Origin: an uncultured Gammaproteobacteria bacterium
GTDB taxonomy: Bacteria; Pseudomonadota; Gammaproteobacteria; Ga0077536
DNA length: 17,898 nt
NCBI GenBank assembly: GCA_903866355.1
Contig: CAIPNE010000180.1
Coordinates: 1 to 17,898, forward strand
Direction of reading: 5' to 3'
Below, in pieces: positions 8,110-14,879 of this stretch. The notes beneath the pieces are model-generated. The model made no database searches and was not told the DNA's origin. It saw nothing but the letters and a program-made list of their open reading frames with translations. Each line of letters begins with the position of its first letter. Position 1 is the stretch's first letter. Made by a program: the position numbers and the translations under genes.

Positions 8110-9531
8110 TTAACCCCCGGCGTTGCGCTGGCTGAGGAACTGGAAGAACTCCACGCCTTCGCGCAGCCGGCGTTTCAGCAGGGTCCAGCTCTTGAGCATC
8201 TCCCAGGTAATTTCGCCAATTTTCCGCGGCCGAAAATAAAAGCGTTTATAGAAAGTAGCGAGCGACTCAAAGATTTCCGCGTGTGACAGATGCGGGTATT
8301 CCAGCGAGCTTATTTGCAAACCGTTGTCGGCCACGACGTCGCCGGCTGGCCGTCGCAACCAGTGGTTGCTCTGCGCTTGGGCATACAGGCTGGTGCCCGG
8401 GTAGGCTGCGGCCAGCGAGACTTGGATCGTGTGCGGGTTGATATCGCGCGCATAGCGGATGGTTTCTTCGATCGTCTCCTTGGTTTCGCCCGGCAGACCC
8501 ACGATAAAAGTGCCATGAATCGTAATGCCCAGCCGATGACAATCGGCGGTGAAGCGGCGCGCCATGTCGGTGCTCACGCCTTTTTTGATGTTCAGCAGAA
8601 TTTGTCGATTGCCACTCTCGTAGCCCACTAGCAACAGGCGCAGCCCGTTTTCTTTCATGATTTTCAGGGTTTCGTAGGGCACGTTAGCCTTGGCGTTGCA
8701 CGACCACGTCACCCCCAGTTTGCCCAGCAGGCGGGCAGTTTCTGCCACGCGTGGCAGGTCGTCGGTGAAGGTATCGTCGTCGAAGAAAAATTCCTTCACC
8801 TGTGGAAAGTAGGCCTGCGCTTGGCGGACTTCCTCGGCCACCACCGCCGGGCTGCGCGTGCGATAACGGTGCCCGGCAATGGTCTGTGGCCACAGGCAGA
8901 AAGTGCAGCGCGACTTGCAGCCACGGCCCGTATAGAACGACAGATAAGGGTGCTGCAGGTAGCCGATGAAATAGTCTTCAATCACCAGGTCGCGCCGGTA
9001 GATGTCGATGACCGAAGGCAGTGCGTCCATGTCTTCAATCACCGGGCGATCGGCGGTGCGCACGTAGCGCTCGCCGTCGCGATAGGTAATGCCGGCGACT
9101 TCCGCCAGCGGCCGCCCGGCGGCGATTTCCTGAATGGTGTAGTCAAACTCCCCATTGGCGACGAAATCGCAGGCGGTTGCGGCGCGAATGCTGGGGTCGG
9201 GATTCACCGCGACATGGGCACCCACTAAGCCGATGACAAGCTTGGGATTAGCCGCCTTGAGCGCTTCGGCAATTTTGATATCGTTATCAAACGAGGGGGT
9301 GCTGGTATGCATGACACACAGTTCGTAGTCCGGTGCCAACGCCACCACGCTCTCCACCGACAGGCCATTCGCTGGGGCATCCACTAACCGGCTGTTGGGC
9401 ACCATGGCGGCGGGCTGGGCCAACCACGTGGGGTACCAGAAGGAGCGAATTTCACGCCGCGCCTGATAGCGCGAACCTGCGCCGCCATCAAAGCCTTCGA
9501 AGGAGGGCGGATTGAGGAAGAGGGTTTTCAT
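8110..9531 (-). CDS. hpnJ: Hopanoid biosynthesis B12-binding radical SAM protein HpnJ
   Basis: A 473-residue protein. The N-terminal half resembles a cobalamin-binding domain, with LVIGLVGAHVAVNPDPSI near residues 98-115. The radical SAM core has the CxxxCxxC cluster motif GCKSRCTFC (Cys205, Cys209, Cys212), then FFFDDDTFTDD, a conserved GYESGN segment and TFIVGLPGET. This order and wording match HpnJ. In published work on hopanoid producers HpnJ contracts the glucosamine ring of BHT-glucosamine to give bacteriohopanetetrol cyclitol ether. The frame stays open further upstream (to 9747), but the ATG at 9531 overlaps the hpnI stop as ATGA and gives the natural N-terminus MKTLFLNPPS. It ends 9 bases from the convergent helicase gene. 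Confidence 0.9.
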   Translation of the reverse strand: MKTLFLNPPSFEGFDGGAGSRYQARREIRSFWYPTWLAQPAAMVPNSRLVDAPANGLSVESVVALAPDYELCVMHTSTPSFDNDIKIAEALKAANPKLVIGLVGAHVAVNPDPSIRAATACDFVANGEFDYTIQEIAAGRPLAEVAGITYRDGERYVRTADRPVIEDMDALPSVIDIYRRDLVIEDYFIGYLQHPYLSFYTGRGCKSRCTFCLWPQTIAGHRYRTRSPAVVAEEVRQAQAYFPQVKEFFFDDDTFTDDLPRVAETARLLGKLGVTWSCNAKANVPYETLKIMKENGLRLLLVGYESGNRQILLNIKKGVSTDMARRFTADCHRLGITIHGTFIVGLPGETKETIEETIRYARDINPHTIQVSLAAAYPGTSLYAQAQSNHWLRRPAGDVVADNGLQISSLEYPHLSHAEIFESLATFYKRFYFRPRKIGEITWEMLKSWTLLKRRLREGVEFFQFLSQRNAGG

Positions 9532-10673
9532 GTGCGCTCGACGATTCCTTTCAAATTTAGCTGACCTTGCTGGGTCACGGTGTAGGCATAACCCTGCCAT
9601 TCGACGTCGCGCCCGAAAAAGCTCATGGCCCACACGCCAAAGCACAGGATATCGCGCAGCACGCTGAGCCAGTAAGCCGAGGGCTGCGCGGGGGCAATGC
9701 AAATTCGCACCACCTTGTGGGTTAGGGCGCGCAAACCCACGGCCCACAGCACCACCGTCACACCGAGTAGGGGCTGGGTGCTGCCGATGTTGGCGGCGAG
9801 GGCTAGCGCGGCGGGCATGCAGTAGGTCAGGAAGGACAGGGCGTAGCCGAGGGGCTGCACGGACCTTACCGTGCGTGCCCAGCGCAGTTCATGCAGGAGT
9901 AATGTGCGAAGTGAGCGCTCATGTACGGTGTTTTCAACCAAGCAAGGGATCAACGCCACCCGGCCATATTCGGCGGCCACCCAATCACCCAAGCGGAAGT
10001 CATCCGCGAGTTCGTTCGCCAGCCGCTCGAAGCCGCCGAGCGCCTGCAAGGTGTCGCGACGGATGGCCATGGTGGCGCCAAAGCAAAAATGCAGCGGCCG
10101 GAGTTTCATCGCGACCAGCACGGAAGGCAGAAACCATTCGTTGATGAAAGCCGCGCCCAGCGAAGAGGCTAGCCCGCCGACCGCACGACCCCGATACAGG
10201 CAGGTGCCGGCCATTACGCTGGCATCGGCAAAGGTGTTCGCGACGTGCTGTAGATAATCCGTCGGGGCCCGCATGTCGCTGTCAGCGATGACCAGCAGGT
10301 CGTGCTTGGAGAATTCGTGGCAGTTCGCCACGTTGCTAACTTTGCGATTGCTGCCGATTAATCGGTCGTTGATCACGAGGCTCGCGTCGACCCCTGGACA
10401 GGCGGCGATGACCTGTCGGGCGATGCTGGCCGCCGCATCGTGCGCGCTGGCCACCCCAAAAATGACTTGGAAATGCGGATAGTCCTGCTGACAAAATGAC
10501 AACAGGTTGGCGTATAGATCGAGCTCCTCACCATGCAGCGGCTTGAGCACCGTAATGGGTGGGCGTGGGCCGGCCGGCGCGACCCGGGGAGGTCGTTGCC
10601 CGGCCAAACACGCGACCGCGAACAGCACATAAGCGCTGGCGGCGCATAAATACAGGACTAACAGGAAATGCAT
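9528..10673 (-). CDS. hpnI: Hopanoid biosynthesis glycosyltransferase HpnI (ceramide-glucosyltransferase-like, GT21)
   Basis: A 381-residue membrane glycosyltransferase. An N-terminal transmembrane anchor (about 3-24) precedes a cytoplasmic GT-A domain: ITVLKPLHGEE (40-50), the DSD metal-binding motif (131-133), LADDFRLGD (222-230) as catalytic-base region, and HELRWARTVR (261-270), a variant of the (Q/R)xxRW motif. Two or more hydrophobic segments follow at the C-terminal end. HpnI is reported to add N-acetylglucosamine to bacteriohopanetetrol at the inner membrane, the first step of cyclitol-ether head-group formation. It overlaps hpnJ by 4 bases, implying translational coupling. Upstream lies a 708-base spacer with a candidate FNR-type site. 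The ribosome site before ATG 10673 is weak. Confidence 0.9.
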   Translation of the reverse strand: MHFLLVLYLCAASAYVLFAVACLAGQRPPRVAPAGPRPPITVLKPLHGEELDLYANLLSFCQQDYPHFQVIFGVASAHDAAASIARQVIAACPGVDASLVINDRLIGSNRKVSNVANCHEFSKHDLLVIADSDMRAPTDYLQHVANTFADASVMAGTCLYRGRAVGGLASSLGAAFINEWFLPSVLVAMKLRPLHFCFGATMAIRRDTLQALGGFERLANELADDFRLGDWVAAEYGRVALIPCLVENTVHERSLRTLLLHELRWARTVRSVQPLGYALSFLTYCMPAALALAANIGSTQPLLGVTVVLWAVGLRALTHKVVRICIAPAQPSAYWLSVLRDILCFGVWAMSFFGRDVEWQGYAYTVTQQGQLNLKGIVERT

Positions 10674-10744
10674 CGTAGATCTCGGGTTGCAACGACACCG
10701 CGTGGGGGCCAGCGCGCCGCGGCCAACCTGCGCTAGGCGCCTGA

Positions 10745-10750
10745 ATGATG
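10745..10750 (-). promoter_or_regulatory. Possible -10 element of the hpnI promoter
   Basis: The - strand hexamer CATCAT matches TATAAT at four of six positions. If it is a -10 box, transcription would start near 10738 and leave a leader of about 65 bases before hpnI. That start would place the FNR-like palindrome at -41.5, the classical class II activator position, which needs no good -35 box. None is seen. Confidence 0.3.
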
Positions 10751-10772
10751 TGGTGAAAGGTTAACCGCGCGT

Positions 10773-10786
10773 TTGATTTAAATCAG
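10773..10786 (-). promoter_or_regulatory. Candidate FNR/Anr-type site upstream of hpnI
   Basis: Read on the + strand the site is TTGAT-TTAA-ATCAG, nine of ten defined bases of the FNR consensus TTGAT-N4-ATCAA, and it contains the perfect 12-base palindrome tgatttaaatca (10774-10785). Its centre is about 106 bases upstream of the hpnI start codon. It also lies about 41.5 bases from the start point implied by a CATCAT hexamer on the - strand. FNR/Anr is the global oxygen-sensing activator in many proteobacteria; a CRP-family relative could also bind. Functional assignment is inference. Confidence 0.45.
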
Positions 10787-11381
10787 CCCATCCTCGATGC
10801 CGGGATAGCGAGATCAATTGACGCAAAGAACCCGCAGCGATCGGCGGTGCTACCTTCTCACACCGTAAGCCATCTAGACAAAATGTAATAAGCCCGTTCA
10901 ATTGGATTATTTGATGACAGCTCCGCCACCTGGGCTGTGAGGGTCGTGCTGGCCCTCGGCCAGCAGAAAGTTCAGGGTGTTCTTAAGGGATTTTGCAGCG
11001 GTTATCTCTGCGGCGCGGGTGTCGCATTTTTAAGCGTTGAGCTTTGACCCGGTCTTGAGGCGGGGAGGCTGGTTTTGCGCCTGCCTCTGTTGGGGCACCG
11101 GCGCGCGGCCATGGGCCTGGAATTTGGCCGGCGCTACATGGCCACGATGGTCATCGCCCTCGCCCACCGCCGAGCGAAAAACCCCTGGCGCCGGACTTCA
11201 ACCCTGCGCTAATCCGCGGATATTGCCGGGGCGTCGCGCCGCTCCGCAACGCCGTTCAGGAGCCTAAAACGCGGCTAGCGCGGGTTGGTAAAAGCGTCAG
11301 CTTTGGCGTGCATCGTGGGTTCCTTGCCGTGGTTCGGCGTGCTGAGGATGATCGGATGCTGCGCCGGCACAGCCACGCGAA

Positions 11382-12338
11382 TCACGCGCTAGGCGGTGTG
11401 GCGGCGCGGTATCTAAAGCGTGCCCAGCGCCCGCTTTCAATCAGCTGCCAGACGAGCAGGGCGGGCAATCCCAGCACCACTTCGCGTAGGCGTTTCACAA
11501 GCGACAGCGACAACCCGGTGGCGGCCGGCAGGCCGAGTGCGGCCGCGAGCAACAGCAGGCTGCCCTCTTGTACGCCCAGTCCGGCGGGCACAAAAAATGC
11601 CGCGCTACGGATGGCCTGTCCCAGACTTTCGATGATCAACGCTTGTTCCAGCAAAATGGGCAACCCAATGGCTTGCGCCATGACGTAGATTTCAATCACC
11701 CCGCCCAACCAGCCCAATAAGTGGTAGGCAAAGCCGCGCGCAAGCGCGCCCGAACGGCGGTGACTGGCTTGGATGGCGTGGCAGAAATCCTCTAAACCCT
11801 GCACGCGTAAGCGCGGCCAGCGACGTGTGAGCCGCGCGCACCATGGCACCACTCGCCCCTCAACGCGCAGCCTTTGGAGCATCCATAGCGCCAACACCGC
11901 CGGCCCCAGTACGCAGAGCCCCAACAGCGTGTAGCCAATCAAGCCTGGCGCGCTACCGGTGAGCCACGCGCAACCGACGCCCAGCGCAATAAACACCACC
12001 AGCGTCAAGGCTTCGAGGGTGAGGTCGACCGTGGTGCTGGCGGCGGCTTCCGCGGGAGAGGCTCCCGCCAGAACGAGCAGCCGCCCGCCCACCACTTCGC
12101 CGCCAATTTGCGCCATCGGGAGCAGGCCGCCTACCGCCTCACGAATCCAGCGAGTCCACACGTAGGTTGCGCAAGGCAGCGGCTCGGCGGTGATCGCCAC
12201 CGCATGCCACGCGGCCCCCGAGAGCCAGAGTTGTCCTACGTGAATCAACACAATGGGCACCAGCAGCCAGCCCACTGCACCGAGCGCGCGCCCCACCCCT
12301 GCGCCGTGCCGCCAGAGGAGATAGCCGAGCAAGATCAC
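11382..12338 (-). CDS. hpnL: Hopanoid biosynthesis-associated membrane protein HpnL (UPF0104/LPG-synthase-like)
   Basis: About 318 residues, with several hydrophobic segments consistent with a polytopic inner-membrane protein of the lysylphosphatidylglycerol synthase/UPF0104 superfamily. Conserved-looking parts are the SGAAWHAV region near the N-terminus, MAQIGGEVVGGRLLVLAGAS, and FFVPAGLGVQEGSLLLLAAALGLP near the C-terminus. The gene lies 52 bases downstream of hpnK and in a hopanoid cluster, which supports HpnL; its biochemical role is not established. The start is uncertain. The position given is a GTG that falls inside the first membrane helix. The frame is open further upstream, and a CTG at 12386, 4 bases after the hpnK stop, would add LRRILRGLLRISALLG, the basic N-terminus and helix usually seen in the family. 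Confidence 0.82.
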   Translation of the reverse strand: MILLGYLLWRHGAGVGRALGAVGWLLVPIVLIHVGQLWLSGAAWHAVAITAEPLPCATYVWTRWIREAVGGLLPMAQIGGEVVGGRLLVLAGASPAEAAASTTVDLTLEALTLVVFIALGVGCAWLTGSAPGLIGYTLLGLCVLGPAVLALWMLQRLRVEGRVVPWCARLTRRWPRLRVQGLEDFCHAIQASHRRSGALARGFAYHLLGWLGGVIEIYVMAQAIGLPILLEQALIIESLGQAIRSAAFFVPAGLGVQEGSLLLLAAALGLPAATGLSLSLVKRLREVVLGLPALLVWQLIESGRWARFRYRAATPPSA

Positions 12339-12390
12339 ACCCAGCAGCGCCGAGATGCGCAGCAGTCCCCGCAGGATCCGCCGCAGGGTG

Positions 12391-13254
12391 CTAGGTCTTG
12401 GGGTGGGGTAAATCGCAGAATCCGCCGTGGGTAATGCGCAAGGAGGTGAGTAGCGCGCGTACTGTGGGGTCGAGTAAGGCGTCGAGTTCTGCGCGGCTCG
12501 CCGCCACCGCCAGTGGCCACGGCCCTTCGGCGTCGCTGAGCGCGGGATGGCAAAAAATCTCCGTGCTGCCGGCCGGTAGCGCCTGCAGTACTTTGCGGAG
12601 CCGAGTGGTGGTCATGCGTCCGGTGTCGTGGAGTCCAACGACGCGGTCGGTAGTGCGCAGGCCCGCACGGTGCAGTCGATACTTGACCAACGCTATCCAC
12701 GGCGCCAGCAGCAGGGCGCTCAGCCAACGTCCCCAACGCCCCGGCTCGTTGGCGAGCAGCGCCAACCCCGGCGGCTCGTGCGGCACGCGGACCGCCCGCA
12801 GGCCGTAATCGCGGCCGATGCGGATGAGCAAGCCCAGAACGGTTGGATGCAGGTGGAGATGATGATGGGCGTCGAGGTGGTCTAGCGGCAGTCCCGTGGC
12901 ACGAAAAGCCTCGAACTGCGCGCGGATTTCAGCTGCCAACTGACGTCGCGCTGCGGGTAGAAAAAAATACCGAAACCCCGCGCGCGCCAAGCGCTGGCTG
13001 AACTCTCCGGTAGCGTCCACCAACGCGGGCACCGCACTCGCCGGCAATACGGGCCGGCCCGCCACCACGACCAAATGCAAACCGATCCGCAGCGAGGGCA
13101 GACGGTGCGCGCGCGCCACGGCGTCGGCCGCGAACCGCGCCCCAACCATCAGGCTCGCCCCATCCAGCACCCCTTCGCGGTGAGCCAGTTCAATGGCGCC
13201 ATTGACCGCCGGTGACAGCCCGAAGTCGTCGGCTTTAAAAATAACCTGTTTCAA
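12391..13254 (-). CDS. hpnK: Hopanoid biosynthesis protein HpnK (YdjC/ChbG-type carbohydrate deacetylase)
   Basis: A 287-residue protein of the YdjC family. The N-terminal KADDFGLSPAVN (7-18) has the metal-binding Asp pair, GLHL (58-61) supplies a His, and DHLDAHHHLHLHP (125-137) the His-rich block; these are the typical metal and catalytic positions. A late GLHDTGRMT segment and FCHPAL also fit. HpnK is reported to remove the N-acetyl group from GlcNAc-BHT to give BHT-glucosamine, between HpnI and HpnJ. The start codon is TTG at 13254; no ATG or GTG precedes it in frame nearby, and the resulting MKQVIFKADDFG matches the family's usual N-terminus. The ribosome site is weak. It is the first gene of the leftward cluster. 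Confidence 0.88.
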   Translation of the reverse strand: MKQVIFKADDFGLSPAVNGAIELAHREGVLDGASLMVGARFAADAVARAHRLPSLRIGLHLVVVAGRPVLPASAVPALVDATGEFSQRLARAGFRYFFLPAARRQLAAEIRAQFEAFRATGLPLDHLDAHHHLHLHPTVLGLLIRIGRDYGLRAVRVPHEPPGLALLANEPGRWGRWLSALLLAPWIALVKYRLHRAGLRTTDRVVGLHDTGRMTTTRLRKVLQALPAGSTEIFCHPALSDAEGPWPLAVAASRAELDALLDPTVRALLTSLRITHGGFCDLPHPKT

Positions 13255-13528
13255 CAGAGCGTTTGGTCCCAGCCGGCGGCGCGCCAGCGTTGCGGTAGCG
13301 GTAGGCGCCGATCGTCCTCTATTTGCCCTTAAATCGAAACGAGCGCGACCGCCTGCCGTGGCGTGCTATGGGCCGCGGCAATCCTTGTCAGTTGGGGCAT
13401 TTTATTGAACGAGGAATCTCCCCTCGTGACCTGAAGTGCCGGCCTGCCGGTGGCAGAACCATGGCCGTGTGGGCCGGTCGTATCCGCCACTCGCCTCGAC
13501 GGCGAGGGACGGGTGACGAACTGGCGCC
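13255..13528. other. Intergenic spacer upstream of hpnK
   Basis: No gene is supported. The region should hold the hpnK promoter; an A+T-richer stretch lies near 13320-13340 and another at 13398-13410, but no convincing -35/-10 pair is seen. Two short hairpins are present (stem 13409-13414 with 13422-13427; stem 13490-13495 with 13501-13506). The second begins 23 bases after the stop of the upstream secreted-protein gene on the - strand, but has no T-run and is at best a weak terminator. Confidence 0.45.
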
Positions 13529-14371
13529 TCAGCGCGTGGCGAGCGAGGGTGAGACGCGTCGCCGACGCAAGACGGGCAGCACGCTGAGGGCGCTGCCCAA
13601 CAGCCACGCGGCGGCGGGTAGGGGAATCGGTGCGGGTGTGGCGCGCAGCGTAAGGGCGCCATCCGAACCCAAGATTAAGCCGCCGGATCCCGGCAACTGA
13701 CCGCGCACAGAAGTCACCCCATTGACCGCGGTGCTACGTAAATCCAGCGAAAACACGCCGTTTACGCCGGTGATCCCGGGCGTGAAAATGTTAGGCGCGA
13801 GCGAGCTTACCAGCAGGTCTATCTGCGCGAAGCCGGCAAAGAACTGTGGTACCGAGACCCCGCCGCCAGTGCTGATAGTGCCGGTGAGCAGAACATCGCC
13901 ATCGGTGAAGCCGGAGTCGGTCAGAAAATTATGGTCGGGGGTGGTGTCGAAATACAGTGAGGCGCTACCGCCGCTAATGGTGGAGGTGAAATTAAACGCG
14001 TTCACCGCGGTTATTTCTTCATTGAACTGGGCGACTAGGGTTAATTCGTAGCCGGTACCGCTGCCCAAGGTATTCAAGTTGGGAGCCGATTGGGTAGCGC
14101 CACCGAGTTGGTGGCCGGCCACATAGGACTGAAAATAGCCGGTGAATTTGTCACCCACCACAGGCGCCGTCGCGGTCCCCGTATTGCCGGCGACCGCTTT
14201 AATCACGGAGGCGCCTACGGCCAAGTCATAAAAATCGAAGGCGGTCACGAGGTCTTCATCGCCAGCATGGCTGGGCGCAAGCTTATAGTTAGCGCTAACC
14301 GACGCCGCTTGCGCGGGCAGGCTCAGGGTGGCCAACGCGGCCAGTGCCAGACCAAAAATTGAGCGAGCCAT
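13529..14371 (-). CDS. Secreted protein with VPLPA-CTERM/PEP-CTERM-type sorting signal
   Basis: A 280-residue protein with a classical signal peptide: MARSIF, a hydrophobic core, and probable cleavage after AQA (about residue 22). The mature part is rich in Gly, Ser, Thr, Ala and Val, has no cysteine and looks like a beta-rich extracellular domain. The tail is IPLPAAAWLLGSAL (249-262), a short membrane segment, then the basic cluster RRRR (269-272). This tripartite arrangement is the VPLPA variant of the PEP-CTERM signal, which an exosortase processes to release or anchor proteins in the envelope or extracellular matrix. Eight residues (VSPSLATR) follow the basic cluster, slightly more than usual. 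GAGGAAACCCG before ATG 14371 is a good ribosome site. No family for the mature domain is recognised. Confidence 0.85.
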   Translation of the reverse strand: MARSIFGLALAALATLSLPAQAASVSANYKLAPSHAGDEDLVTAFDFYDLAVGASVIKAVAGNTGTATAPVVGDKFTGYFQSYVAGHQLGGATQSAPNLNTLGSGTGYELTLVAQFNEEITAVNAFNFTSTISGGSASLYFDTTPDHNFLTDSGFTDGDVLLTGTISTGGGVSVPQFFAGFAQIDLLVSSLAPNIFTPGITGVNGVFSLDLRSTAVNGVTSVRGQLPGSGGLILGSDGALTLRATPAPIPLPAAAWLLGSALSVLPVLRRRRVSPSLATR

Positions 14372-14460
14372 CGGGTTTCCTCGGTGCGAGCTTGGCGGTG
14401 AGTTCGATAGTTTAGGAATGTAGGGTCAGCCCGGAACGTGACAGGAAGATGACCGAAGGC

Positions 14461-14493
14461 CCCCGCCCTGACGGATCCGGTATTGGGGCGGGG
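14461..14493. repeat. Palindrome: 8-base GC stem with inner palindrome
   Basis: ccccgccc (14461-14468) pairs with gggcgggg (14486-14493), and the loop contains the 8-base palindrome cggatccg (14472-14479). It is the first of a series of inverted repeats in the spacer between the secreted-protein gene and the TPR gene. Confidence 0.6.
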
Positions 14494-14521
14494 AGTTGCG
14501 GACACCCCTGCGAGTTAGGGC

Positions 14522-14625
14522 CGCCCTGAAAGGGCGCGATGTGATAGCCCAGGGCAACGCCCTGGGTTGGATGCCCGAATGATTTTCCCGCCCTGAAGGG
14601 GCGGAACCATTGGCGCGGGAAAATC
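14522..14625. repeat. Cluster of nested inverted repeats (REP/BIME-like)
   Basis: Three stem-loops follow each other. cgccct-gaa-agggcg spans 14522-14536. cccagggc-aac-gccctggg spans 14548-14566. ccgccc-N5-gggcgg spans 14588-14604, itself enclosed by a 10-base perfect inverted repeat (gattttcccg 14581-14590 with cgggaaaatc 14616-14625). From memory, similar gccctgaa(a)gggc plus cccagggcaacgccctggg arrangements recur in intergenic regions of many bacterial genomes; this was not checked. They may protect transcript 3' ends or be targets of a RAYT-type transposase, none of which is in the window. Confidence 0.65.
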
Positions 14626-14640
14626 GGCGGGCGGCGCAGA

Positions 14641-14853
14641 GGGAATCTGGGACACCCACCGCAGAGGGAATCTGGGACACCCACCGCACGTAAATCCGCG
14701 CATCGGAGTTTGCGGCACCCGCCAGCCCACCCGGGCGGGCGGAATATGAGAGGGAATCTGGGACACCCACCGCATGCAGGGGAATCTGGGACACCCACCG
14801 CACGTAAATCCGCGCATCGGAGTTTGCGGCACCCGCCAGCCCACCCGGGCGGG
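14641..14853. repeat. Direct-repeat block: two units of about 111-114 bases sharing an exact 74-base copy
   Basis: The 23-base element beginning gggaatctgggacaccca occurs four times, at 14641-14663, 14666-14688, 14752-14774 and 14780-14802. The second and fourth copies extend into identical 74-base segments (14666-14739 and 14780-14853). The block is therefore a short copy plus a long copy, duplicated once. Spacings of 2, 63 and 5 bases between copies exclude a CRISPR array. The arrangement implies recent duplication by slippage or unequal recombination. Confidence 0.85.
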
Positions 14854-14879
14854 TGAACTGGGACAGCTACGGGGCGGGG

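Larger units (their letters stand above)
10674..11381. other. 708-base gene-less spacer between hpnL and hpnI
   Basis: No complete gene is supported on either strand. The part next to hpnI (about 10740-10920) is richer in A+T than its surroundings and holds the FNR-like palindrome, as expected of a promoter region. An 8-base stem (tgctggcc 10947-10954 with ggccagca 10958-10965) is present without a T-run. On the - strand 10907-11029 is an open frame with a protein-like tail (KSLKNTLNFLLAEGQ) but no ATG, GTG or TTG. The remainder gives arginine- and proline-rich translations typical of non-coding GC-rich DNA. It may be a decayed gene between the two halves of the hopanoid cluster. Confidence 0.55.

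Noticed and set aside
9532..9747. Upstream extension of hpnJ (72 extra codons)
   Set aside because: The extension is antisense-phase within hpnI coding sequence; the ATGA overlap and family N-terminus support the start at 9531.
10907..11029. Start-less 40-codon open frame on the - strand ending in a protein-like tail (KSLKNTLNFLLAEGQ...)
   Set aside because: It contains no ATG, GTG or TTG and a stop lies directly upstream in frame. It could be a gene remnant, but nothing links it to a family; a BLASTP of the tail would decide.
11275..11313. Twelve-residue mini-ORF on the - strand after hpnL with an AAGGA-like site before its ATG
   Set aside because: Too short to distinguish from chance in GC-rich DNA and no regulatory pattern such as a following attenuator is visible.
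14641..14853. Possible CRISPR array
   Set aside because: Only four copies with spacings of 2, 63 and 5 bases, and the 63-base interval is itself duplicated; no cas gene is present.
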